Part shown: positions 10,301-20,044 of the stretch, piece after piece
Layout: every line of letters starts with the position of its first letter
Numbering within the stretch: position 1 is the first letter of the stretch
Source: Parachlorella kessleri
Taxonomy: Eukaryota > Chlorophyta > Trebouxiophyceae > Chlorellales > Chlorellaceae
Assembly: GCA_001598975.1 (NCBI GenBank)
Contig: BBXU01000362.1
Span: forward strand, 1-33,415
Direction: 5' to 3'
Length of the DNA stretch: 33,415 bases
Translations under genes and position numbers: made by a program
The notes under the pieces: generated by a model
The model's input: the letters and a program-made list of their open reading frames with translations, nothing else
What the model was told of the DNA's origin: nothing
The model's database searches: none

Positions 10301-13300
10301 GCATCTGCAAGCCGTGAAGCTGGCAGGAGGCTTGCTGATGGCACTGGTGGGGCCACCGAGGAGCCAGTAGGGGCTGGCAGCAGTAGTAGTAACAGCAGCA
10401 GGGCTTTGGACGGTGTGACATCTGAGGCACAGGAGGGAGATGTGCGAGCGATGGTGTTTTCCTTGGACCCCAGGGCAGCAGCACATCCAGAGCAATGGCA
10501 GGTATGCCTTACTGCCCTTGGGACAGTTGCTGTTCTGCCACATGAATGGAGCTGCAGCGCTGTTTGTGAGGTTGGGCTAGGGCCAGGAAGGTTAGGTTTT
10601 CTCCCATCGGTTGTGCATCTTGACCCCAGGGTGCTTAGGTGGCAATGCTGCCAGCTCCCGCGGAGATATGGAGGCCGCAATCACCACTGCTTGCCAACCC
10701 ATGAGCTCTTTTTAATAGGTGCTGCTGCTGGCATGACGGAGTGCCGTTCCCTGTGATGGCTTCTGACAGGCAAGGCTCTGACACCCTGCTGGGGGGCCTA
10801 CATACCTACCTCCGATAGTTGGGGTTGGTGTGTGTTGCACCTTGCTGCGGGTCTCCTCGCACTGCATACCAGCATACCTTTCTCTCATTCTTGGGTGTTG
10901 CATCTTGTTGCAGGTGACCTTGCACACCTGGCTCCCAGGCGGCGCTGCCTTCTCGCCGCCGCTGCGCATGCTGCTGCAGCCCGCGGGCGGTGACCTGGCA
11001 GGGGGGCCCCAGCTGTTTTCGGCATCCCTCGCTGTGGACCTCAACTGCAGTAGCGCTAGCAGCAGCAGCGGGAGCAGGTTGAAGGCTTGGTGGGAGGGCG
11101 GCAGCAGCGCAGCTGGCAAGTCGGCAGAGGGGGGGTGCGCACCTCCTGCTGACCATATCTTTGCCCAGGTGACCAGTGGGGGCTCTCTTGTCTGCCCAGC
11201 ATGCCATGCACTCCTGCATAGCTCGTGAGCTGTATGAGCGGAGGTTGTTATGAGGCGGCATGTGCTATGCTGCACGAGTTTGCTGGCATTTGTGTGTGTG
11301 TGTGTGCAACAATGGTCATAGAAATGAGGGACGGACATCATAGCCTTAGGAACTGACAACACTTCTTGTAGTAGGGCACCTTGCCTTTCAAGTTCCCTGC
11401 TCGGTCGCTTGGACTCGCCCTAGGGCTGCAAGTTTTAATAAATGGCACTGGTTTTGGTTGCTCTTGTTGCTTGCATAGGTGGAGGTACGAGGTGGGGATG
11501 GCCACGTCAGCTCCTCCCCCACACAGCCAACAGCTCTACATTGCCGCCCCCTCCCCTTGACCGCCGTCCAAGGGGGCGCCCTGTCAGCCCACCGCATGCA
11601 GCGCTGTGTGGCTGCTGTACCTGCTGCACCTCTCCCGCTGGGCACGAGCTGGCTTGAAAGGCTGATCCTGGCCGTCAACTGGCCAGTCGTGGTGCACAGG
11701 TGCGGTGGGTTGGTTGGGATGGGTTATCTGGGAGGGATCCGCCTTGTACAAGGGGGAGCTGATTTTTTGAGTGATTCCCTGCTGACAAGGAGGGGCATGC
11801 TTGATGTTGAAGGCAACTGCCACTGTGCAGGGGATGCTGCTCGGCTTGGTACGTACCGGACCATGGCGACATGCGGTGCCGTCCTGACTTAGGAAACGCA
11901 GGCCATTCATGCACGTTGCAGGCTGTCATTGCGTAAGGCGGCCCGCTAGCTGGCATCAGCTGTTGCAATTTGCGGTCCTTAAATGCCCCAGCCCACGAAG
12001 CCCTGATCTGCCACTGTTTCCCCTTCCCAAAATGCAGGCTGTTCATCTTCCTGTGGGTTTGCCATGTTGGCCTGCTGCTGCTCCTGCCCCGCATGCTGTG
12101 CTCACGCTGGGCTCCCCGCATATCAGCATCCCCCCTCTTCCGCCCCCAATCCACCGCCCTGCTGTCTACCACAGCTGCCGCGCCCGCTGTGCCAACTATT
12201 GCCCCTCCCACCAGCCGCACACCTTCCCAGTGGCAGCCGGTGGGTCAGTCAGCAACTGGACGGGCAGCGGCTGCGAGCCTCAAGACAGCAAAGCGGTGGG
12301 CTGCGGCAGCACCCCAGGCTTTGGGCGGCTTCTTGCTGTGGCCCGCTGCAGCACTGGTGCTGCTGCCGTGCGAGATGGGGACCTGGATGGCACTGGTGCG
12401 CTAAGCATGCTGCTCTTCATTGGTGTGCATGTCGAAGGTCAATCTTGCACGCGCCTGTGGGGTGCTGTTGCTGGCACATCAGTCCTACATGGTGCATGAT
12501 GGGCAGCAGCGAAGCATGCAGTGCATCGGCGCACAGTCACAGACCCTTGGGGCGAGGCGGAGCCGGTGCAGCAGCACAACTACTGCGTGCTGGGTATTGT
12601 TGCTTCCAGACATAACACCATGTACCATGCTGCAGGTTGCCTACATGTGCTATCTGCTGGTGGGGCCCTGGTATGTTGCGGAGCTGCTGAGCGGCTACCC
12701 ACGAGCAGTGCTCTTTCATGCTGGGGTGCTCGCAAAGCTGCCGGCGGTGGCAGAGAGTGGCAGTGGTAGCAGCAGTCCAGCTTCCTCCTGGCGCTTCATT
12801 GGCACCTGTGAGTTGCAGTGTCTATTTAGTGTTGGGCTGACAGCTGACTGCTGCATGGCATGACGCGGGCCCGCTCAGAGCATCTGACAACTTGCCTCCT
12901 GCATATGCCTGGTGCGCCCTTTGGAGCTGGAGCTGGCCTTGGATAGATGCCTGGTGGTGGCTTGCCTGGGCGACGCCCCTGACTCATTCTTTGTCTTTGC
13001 CTGTGCAGCCGACGTGTTTGTGATGTCCCTGGTGCACCTGATGTTCTGCGTCTTCCCCATGACGCTGTGGGTGGCCTGTGTGGTGGGACGGCGCCAGCTG
13101 GCGCTCAAGCAAAGCTTGCCTGACAGGCCCAGCAGGCGTAGCAGCAGCAGCACCGTAAGGGTCGGCATTGACGGCAGCAGCAGCAGTTCTGACAGCAGCG
13201 CCAGCGCGCCTGTCGGCAAGGAGTGCGGCAGCAGCCAAGGGGGCGTGGGTCTGTGGGTCAAGCTGCAGCAGTTCACTGTGCTGCAGCTGTTGGCCTTGGC

Positions 13301-13472
13301 GTGCGTTGCCGCCCTGAATGTGGTGGGTGCCTATGACAAGGCTGCCAAGATGAATGGCTGGATGTCGGTGGTGTTGTCGCCGGGCTTTGCGTGGACCATC
13401 CCCCTGGCAGTGTTGCCGGTGCTCTGGCCGCCGCTGAGTAAACAGGCCCTGTGCCTGGGCAAAGGGGACTAA
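7389..13472 (+). CDS. TMEM62: TMEM62 / At3g03305-like membrane metallophosphoesterase
   Basis: Exons: 7389-7440, 7522-7748, 8231-8612, 8821-9017, 9181-9304, 9718-9885, 10137-10501, 10914-11168, 11479-11699, 12038-12395, 12636-12807 and 13009-13472, about 994 residues. A signal peptide (MFLAKRIASALLLLASFG) leads into a calcineurin-like phosphoesterase domain with every metal motif: LSDIHLS, GDLTD, RGNHD, SQGHYPL and TGHLHGAFG. Next comes the family's middle domain, with RLVALDRWALTFADLFF, ALITWPPDARYS and VRAMVFSLDP. Four to five membrane segments follow: LFIFLWVCHVGLLLLLP, VAYMCYLLVGPWYVAELL, FVMSLVHLMFCVFPMTLWVA, then VLQLLALACVAALNVV and the final TIPLAVLPVLWPP. The order matches human TMEM62 and plant putative metallophosphoesterase At3g03305, whose catalytic domain should face the secretory lumen. 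The substrate is unknown. Low-complexity Ala/Ser/Gln inserts lengthen the loops. The intron at 9305-9717 starts with GC. The acceptor of the exon at 10137 could instead lie at 10085. Retaining 7441-7521 keeps the frame. Confidence 0.85.
9531..9730 (+). repeat. Tandem near-copies of a 3' splice-site region
   Basis: Two imperfect ~85-bp direct repeats (about 9531-9613 and 9615-9700) share CTAGCCTGC, ACCTGGCCCTGGCACATC and CTGACTGTGCT. Both resemble the true exon start that follows at 9718 (AGGCTACCTGGC). Each copy supplies its own acceptor-like step: cacag before 9553, tgcag before 9643 and tgtag before 9718. The first leads to an early stop. The second stays open into the real exon. Confidence 0.75.
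11291..11306. repeat. TG dinucleotide microsatellite
   Basis: Eight uninterrupted TG units lie in the intron between the TMEM62-like exons ending at 11168 and starting at 11479. Confidence 0.9.
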
Positions 13473-13991
13473 CGTGGTCTGATGGGATGTATGAGATATA
13501 CACATTACATCATTACATATATGTGCACTAGGGTCTGAGATGTTGTGGCTCCTCTTCCTTGCATATCTTCTTGGTGTCATGTCGTCCTGTGGCTGTACGG
13601 TCGCAGGTGGTCGCTTGCTCATTGCAGTTGTGCTTTGCCTTTTCTGTTCTTCAGTGCAAACAAAGCATGCTAATAACCCGCGCGTGATGATCTGTTATTG
13701 AAGCTATAGAGATCATGCACACTTTTGGTCCCATTCTGTTGGATATGTGGACAAGTGACAGGAGGCTTCTTGATAGGCACCCACGGTGGAAGGGAGACGG
13801 GCGGAATGCCGGCTTGTCCTGTGCACCGGGTCCTTGCAAGCTTGCGAAGCTGCTTGCACACAGAACAGTGTCCTCTGGCAGCTACTCATCCCATGTCTGC
13901 ATGTTTCCTGCCACCAATTAGAGAGGCAGCATTCGTTCCAAGTGTTCTTTCCAGTTCTGAGAGCTTGGCTCTCTTCCACAGTTGCTGGAGC
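13473..13991. other. Convergent 3' region
   Basis: This is the 3' flank of the plus-strand TMEM62-like gene and of the minus-strand gene to its right. No coding sequence can be supported. The minus strand has a close pair of TGTAA motifs near the left end. No plus-strand TGTAA was seen. Confidence 0.5.
13505..13517 (-). terminator. Paired TGTAA poly(A) candidates, minus strand
   Basis: TTACA occurs at 13505-13509 and 13513-13517 on the plus strand, giving two TGTAA motifs for the minus-strand gene. They lie about 480 nt beyond the TAG at 13992 and about 790 nt beyond the TAA at 14301. Confidence 0.35.
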
Positions 13992-14300
13992 CTAAGCAAG
14001 GGCGGCCAGCACGTTGCTGAACGCCAGCTGGACCATCTTGGCCGTGGCCTCCTCCCCACTGTCCCCCTCACCCATGGGCTCTGTGCCATGGCTACCACCA
14101 CCAGTCTCCACCTCCATCGGGGTACAGCCACCCTCGCCTGCCGCAGCCATCTGTCCCGCACCACTGCCACTAAGCATCATAAAGGACTCAGCCTGCTCGC
14201 GGCCTTCCCCAACGTCAGAGCCAGTCACCCTCAGGTTGACTGCCCCCTCAGCCAAGCAAGCTACTGCGGGCAAGCAGGCCGGCACGAACACAGGCGGTGA
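13992..14300 (-). other. In-frame open extension beyond the TAA stop of the minus-strand gene
   Basis: Directly after the TAA at 14303-14301 the same frame stays open for 102 codons, to a TAG at 13994-13992. The predicted peptide looks coding: it has an acidic Gly-rich part (PMEVETGGG, EGDSGEEATAK) and ends in an amphipathic helix (MVQLAFSNVLAALA). There is no convincing donor or acceptor that would splice out the TAA. It could be a stop-codon readthrough extension, the remains of a longer ancestral C-terminus cut by a nonsense change, a sequencing error at the TAA, or chance openness of a GC-rich 3' UTR. Confidence 0.35.
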
Positions 14301-17300
14301 TTAGGCAATGCGGGCAGCGAAAGCCTCATCTGCCTTGCGCTTGAGGATGGTCAGCTTGGAAGCCTGGATGGGGTCATCCAGGAAGGACATGCTGGTGGCA
14401 GCGATGCAGGCGGAGACCTGCAGGTCGCTGAGCTGGCGGCGCAGGCGCTCAGAGCTGGCAGCCATCTGCAGCCAACAAGCGAGGAAAGTGAACTTACGGC
14501 AAGTGTTGGCATCTACAAGTTTTTATGAACTCGTCTTGTGTTGCAAAGGCATAGATAGCAAGACCGCCCTGCTGCCACAGCTGTCGCAATGTTGGCAGGG
14601 AAAAAGTGATATGTACAGCCAAAGACCCATGCTTCAAGCTGAGCACTCACAAGACAGCCTGGCAACCCTCCCACCCACCGTATCAATGGCATGCAGCTGC
14701 TCCTGTACCGCCGGCGCCATGGAGTTGAGGAGAGAGCTGGACAGCAGGGTCCGCTGCTCATGGCCCTCCAGGAAGCTTTTGTTAAATCCCACTTTGAGAA
14801 GGTCATCGTCAGGCTCCATAGCCACCTGCTCCTGCACCGCCGCAGCAGCAGTGCCACTGCCTGCTGCCGCGGCGGTGGCGTCCGCTGCATCTGTGCCGCT
14901 CCCTGGGGTGATGGGCGCTGGGGTAAGCACCTGCAGGGGCATGTGGGTTGTAGGGTGGGCTGCCGGGTACCTGCGGAGGAGCCAAGCACAGCCGCAGCAT
15001 ACTCCTGGTCTAGCCCCCAAGCAGCAGGCTAGTGCTAAGTAGTTGAGGCCGAAATGGGAATTGCTTCAGTTGCCTTGCGCGGCATGACTGACCTTTTGGG
15101 GTGCGGGGCCGCGGTTGGCTGCAAAGCCCACAGGTGTCCCCTGCGGCACTTGGTTGGCTGCTGAGCGGCCCAGAGGTGTTCCCTGGCCCCCAGATTGCTG
15201 AATACCAGCCAGTGATGGCTTGGTGGCACCCTGCAGCATGGCCTTGGCAAGGCCGCCAGCAGCTGCTGCTGGGGGTGGCCGCAAGAAAGCGGGCAGCCCT
15301 GCCGCTGTTGCTGGCTTACCAGCTGGCACAGTAGCAGGTATGTGTGGTGCCTTAGGTGCAGCAGCCTGCAAGGCAAATGGAAGCGACTTTTCCTGTACCG
15401 CAGAGACTCTGATTATTCCATGCAACAATCAACCATGAAGACAGTAATGCAAAGTACCTGTTAAGGCCAATAGCTTACCTTCTGTAGCGCATTGGACCTC
15501 TGCAGCAGGCCTCCAAAACCCAGCAAGCTGGGTGCAGCCTCCCTGGGTTGGCTGGCAGCCAGACCACCCAGCGAGCTTGCACTCTTGTGCAATAGCACAG
15601 GTGGCTGAGTCATGGACATTGCAGCCCTGATGGGTGCTGTCGGTGCGGCTGGCACTGCTGCTGCCAAAGCCGGCCTTCTGACGGGTGCTTCTGGGAGCGC
15701 TGCGGCAGGACCATGGCTCACATGGGAAGCTGCAGTTGTCGGTGCTGAGGCAAGTGCCCTTGCTGGGACGGCAGGAGGGACAGTGGCAGCAACCATGGCG
15801 GGAACTGCGCACGGTGCGCCAGTGGCTGCAGGGCATGTGCTATGCTGGGCAGGGTCTTGGGTGACGTCCGGCTCGTAGCGCTGGGTGGGCAGGTCTGTAG
15901 TTGGGGTGGCCTCCGAGGCAGCACCGCTGTGGGATTCGCTGCCAGCGCAGGTCTGTAGACCATGTGCCTCTACCTCTTCTTCCTGCCCCTGACCATCACT
16001 AAACACAGCTGGCGCCTGCGATAGTGAGAACAGGGCACAAAGGGCGGTTTCTATTCAGTCTCCAATGAATTCGGTCTACGGCTTCCGATGGCTCCAGGGG
16101 TGCATGCATGCCAGGGACAGAAGCATGCATGAGAGGTGGCTACAAACTCTGATGGACTTGTTTGCATCTTACTGTCACTGGGAATAATAACTTTAAATAC
16201 ACAGGCAAGCCATTACAGCTCACCGGGTCCCTCACATTGTGCTCGTCAGCAGTGACGGGGAGAAATCCTGTGGGTAGGGCCCCATCATCACCCTGGGCTT
16301 CCTACATTCCAAAAGGCACCACAGCAACGCTGTTGAGCCTGCCCAATGCACCTGCGTTTCAATCGAGCAACCAAGTAGCATCAGATAGCACCAATGTCAT
16401 GCTGGTAGCACACCTTCTGCCTGGAGGTACTTACCATGCTGACGCCCTGGTCAATGGAGGTTCCTTCAGCCTGGGTCTCATCATGCTCTGCTGCAGCTGG
16501 GCCTGCTCCTGACAAGCTAAGGCCAGCAGGCTCGCCGTCCCCAGCAAGGCCATGCACCGCTGCTGCTGGCTCTGTGCCTGCCTCACTAGCCGCGTCTAGG
16601 TCGGTTGCAAGTGCCATTGCCATCGTAGCAGGTGCAGGAGCCATGGGCGAAGGCTTGTTCAACATCCCTGCTGCTTCCGAGTCAGCTTGAAGCAAGCTGG
16701 GCTCTGCTTCCTGCAGCATTGTGTGCATGCATGGCGCTGGTGGCACATCCACAACACTGCTGCAGTCTACAGCTGGGCAACCACTCCAGTCTGTTAGTGT
16801 TTAGCTGGAGTTGATCACTGCTGCTACATATCAAATGACAGGTGGCTGGCCCGTACACTGCTCCCAGCTCATTTACCTGGACGATGGCAGCCAGCTTCTT
16901 GGGCGGCAGCGGCGGCCTGGCAGGGTGAAACGCTGGTTGCTGCTGCGCCGCTGCATTACTGCCTTTTGGGCCACTGCAACTGGAACACAAGCCACTTAGA
17001 TGCCTTGTGCAGGACCATCAATGGCTCCGCCACGCAGCCACCGCATGCACCACGGAGGCATGCAGGGTACCTCCATGGCCTTCAGTACTTTCACACCTGC
17101 CATTGGCTTCTGCTGGCGGCTCTTTGGTGCCCTCACTTGCTGCATCAGGCGTGGGATCATCATCCAAGTCTCCCACCACGAGATCCTGCAGACAGCCAGT
17201 GTGCAAGCCTCTACCGCCCGCCCCCATGCACAGCTAGTCGAATAATTGCGCGCACGGGCGGAGCTCTGACGCTTGCCTTGAACATATCATCATCGTCTTC

Positions 17301-17574
17301 CTCTGCTGCAAAACCAAAGCCGCGCGGCTTTGCACTGCAGCAACAGGGATTGTTTCCAAGTTTGGCAGAGCCCTGCTGTGCTGCCTGTAGGGCAAGGAGG
17401 CAAAGGAAGACTTGCCTTGGAGGCTTAGGGCCCTTGACTGAGGCACTGAAGGCTAGGCCCAACTCCCCGCCTGCATGCACTCGTCAGCCTTTCTGGGTTA
17501 TTCTGCTGCTGGACAGCTCGTTGCTAGCGGTCCAGGCCTGGGCTCCAGGAAGGCACCAACGACCCACCAAACAT
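14301..17574 (-). CDS. Unrecognised Ala-rich, largely disordered protein
   Basis: Ten exons join in phase: 17574-17568, 17470-17416, 17334-17277, 17185-17097, 16973-16877, 16710-16435, 16015-15479, 15392-15093, 14930-14679 and 14465-14301, giving 611 residues. The first coding exon is only 7 nt (ATGTTTG), and exon 2 has no in-frame ATG of its own. Introns 2 and 3 start with GC (GCAAGT, GCAAGC). Features in order: GFGFAAEEDDDD at ~25-37, an acidic patch (VVGDLDDDP) near 43-51, a Pro/Lys motif PPLPPKK at 90-96, then ~370 residues of Ala/Pro/Gln-rich low complexity. A more ordered helical C-terminus includes DDDLLKVGFNKSFLEGHEQ, SERLRRQLSDLQVSACIAAT and ASKLTILKRKADEAF. The composition suits a nuclear or cytosolic adaptor, but I see no named domain. 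The frame continues past the stop (separate entry). It shares its 5' region with the gene at 18079. Confidence 0.72.
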
Positions 17575-18078
17575 TGTGAAGGCTTCCTCCCCTCTCAAGC
17601 CCAGGCAGCGTTAGAAGCCTGCCTTCGGTAGCCTTCTGACAGGTCAGCTGCAGGCGTACTGTCAGTCGGGAGCTGGAATGGCTGACTTGGTTGAAGAGGA
17701 ACGCCTCAGAGTCAAAATGTGCCCTTGGCGGGAAATAGGGAAGTTGTTCAGTTCTGCTGCTTTTATATCAGAAGACAAGCACGCGCACCTAGGGCATTTC
17801 CTCGGGAGTAACCTGCTAGCGCCTGGAGGCGACATGGGGCTGCGCCGCCACCGCCGCCAAGCTGATGCGGCGAACCTGTCCTTCTCATCAGGCTAGGGCT
17901 CGCGCCTTGCGGAAACCGTCAGCTTGCACAGCTAGTTTGTAGCCCTTTTGCTTGCCATATTCCATATTCCTTGTCTATTTTTGTGTACCTTTTGCTCACT
18001 GATCAGTCTAGCTAGGGTCGAACGCTGCAAGCCGCCATTGTGTGCTAGCGTGCGTGGAAGTTTTGGCTGGAGGAAGAA
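17575..18078. promoter_or_regulatory. Shared 5' region of a divergent gene pair
   Basis: These 504 bases separate the start codons of the minus-strand Ala-rich gene and the plus-strand gene at 18079. A 72-codon plus-strand frame at 17678-17896 begins with an ATG (MADLVEEERLRVK...) and has a fairly protein-like composition. It has no splice link to either gene, so it is at most an upstream ORF. No TATA box was recognised. Confidence 0.4.
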
Positions 18079-19160
18079 ATGAACGGCGACTTGTTAGGAG
18101 CAGCGGCGGCTGATCTTGGGGTCAAGTCACCAGAGCAACTTGCGGCTATCGCAGGGTCACAAAAAGTACCGGGGGAGGCCGGTTCTGACGAGGGGTTGCC
18201 GGAAGGCAAGTGAGAGAGGGACTGCGTTTTTTTGCAGCTTTAGTCCAGTGAAAGAAACAACAGAGCAGTTGCAAGAAGCTGAGGTGCTGGGCTGCCTGCA
18301 GGGACCACCAGAGCACACACGAAAGATGAGTGTACCAGCCGTGTTGTATCTAGCTACAAGCCTGATAAGCAGCAGGAATCCGCGAGCCCACAGCTACATA
18401 CTTCTACCCCACCTGAAGTGCTCTCTGGTGGCTTAACTGGCGGTAGGTTGCCTTAGGCGCCGGCGCCTTGGCTGGCAACGGACGCTGCAACCTGCACTGG
18501 CATGCTGGACCATCCAGTCACACAACAGGCTGATGTGTGGGTTCATCACTGGCGGCTTTGGCTTGATGTGGTGTGGATATTGCTGAAATATCTGGTGTCC
18601 CATTGCAGGCTCTCAACCGCAGGCCGTTGCGTCGGGACTAGAAGCGGGCATCAATAACATGCAAGCCGCGGAGGGTGTGCGTGAAGCTCAGGATGTAGGG
18701 CAAGCTCCTCCTAGCCCCACAGGTAACAAAGGCCGGGACAGACCCTATGAGTCACTAGGTCAGGAAATGACAGCCACGGAATGGTCGTGTGGTGTATCTA
18801 AGAGCTGCAGCGAGGAAATCCTGGCCCTCTAGCAATACACAAAGTCTACCATACCCGAGGTTTGGCCTTCCAGGAGGGGCACCATTTTCCCCTGGCCTCA
18901 AGAGGTAGCTGCCCTGCTCCTGTCCTAGATTTTCTTCCTAGGATTTTGCATGTTTTGATACTCCTTAAATGATCGTTGTGTTTGGCTCTTAGAGTTGTGC
19001 CCCTGCAGACGAGGCAACTGGCGAGAAGGGCGAGCAGATGCCCTGCCAAGCAGGTGACCCGCTGTGTGCCGGCGAGCGGTGGACGGAGTTGCGACAGCCT
19101 GCCTCACCTCCCATCGCACAACACCCTCACCAACAACCATTTGCACCAGCTTGGGCTTAA
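18079..19160 (+). CDS. Small unrecognised disordered protein
   Basis: Four exons give 177 residues: 18079-18205, 18302-18442, 18609-18722 and 19009-19160. All three introns are phase 1, and the first starts with GC (GCAAGT). The only phase-matched continuation from exon 1 that I could find uses that GC donor. Splicing at the nearby GTGAGA leads into a frame that ends without the later exons. The N-terminus MNGDLLGAAAADLGVKSPEQ is weakly helical. The rest is Gly/Ser/Pro/Gln/Glu-rich (KPDKQQESASPQLHTSTPPE, QAPPSP, PHQQPFAPAWA) and looks disordered. No domain, signal peptide or membrane segment is visible. Because the two middle exons are phase 1-1, each could be skipped without a frameshift. 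The function is unknown and the model rests on splice phase alone. Confidence 0.5.
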
Positions 19161-20044
19161 CGTGCTAGAGATTCCTAGGGTTGCCTGCCAGGACTGGTTT
19201 GGGTCCCTAAACCTTACAGTATGGCTTTGTGGTCAGATTCGTCTATTGGTGGCTGACATGACTTCTTGCAGGGTACCTGGTCATATACCTTGCTCCGCAG
19301 CCTGTTAAATATCCATGAAATTGACCGACTATTCTAGGATTATGCAAGGTGTCAGGCATTACTGCACATGACAAGCTGTGGTGCCATTCCTGGATTGCTT
19401 GGGGCTCTCGTTACAATTACAAACACCTGGTCCAAAGCTCGTTATAACGGAACGAGGCTTCAAGCCTGTCCCAAAGGCTTATGAGAGTGAGCCAGTTGTG
19501 TACAAGCAAGGGACGCTCGCTTCCTGATGCAGAAAGAATCACTGTGGGCCAAAAAGTCCACAAGCACATACAAAGCCATACAGGTATAATCTTACACTCC
19601 CGAGTGTAGCAAGAAACAGTATACTTGCGCCTGAGCTTGCAAAGGAGGCGAAGGCTGTGCTATCAAACAACCTGAAGCCCATCTCTGGGTCGCTCCTACG
19701 CTTCGGCAAGGCAATACCTAAACAGTACAAAAAGGAAAGCTAAATCGTGACCGTCCTTGGCAGTGGCAGATTGAGGCCGGCACCAACAGGTGAAGCCCTG
19801 GCGGACCTGGGGAACCATGTACATCAATACCAGGAACGATCCAGCTTGCCACCCCAGCTTGTTCGCAATGTCTCCCCAGCTGAGCGCCAGGCTCTGGGGT
19901 CCTCTGCATCTCAACCTTGCCTCTGAGCCCCAGCCCTCCCTCTAGCTGCTGCCTACCTTCCATTACTATCCAGTCTGCCAAACTGCTGGCAGCCCGCCAC
20001 GCTCTTCTAGCCTCTTACGGCAAAATCACGGCTTGGGTGCCGCC
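19161..20044. other. Convergent 3' region
   Basis: About 880 bases between two stop codons. No coding sequence is supported. The minus strand carries TGTAA motifs for the hydrolase gene (listed). No plus-strand TGTAA was seen for the small gene to the left. Confidence 0.5.
19592..19596 (-). terminator. Candidate poly(A) signal TGTAA, minus strand
   Basis: TTACA on the plus strand gives TGTAA about 450 nt beyond the stop of the CGI-58-like gene. Two further copies lie close together at 19411-19415 and 19417-19421 and are alternatives. Confidence 0.35.

Noticed and set aside
13992..14304. Plus-strand open frame over the convergent 3' region
   Set aside because: It is antisense of the more protein-like minus-strand extension. 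No start context or splice sites support it.
18206..18436. Small-gene alternative using donor GTGAGA at 18209 and an acceptor near 18239
   Set aside because: It yields a frame ending at 18436 that cannot connect to the two later exons. The GC donor at 18206 joins all four exons in phase.
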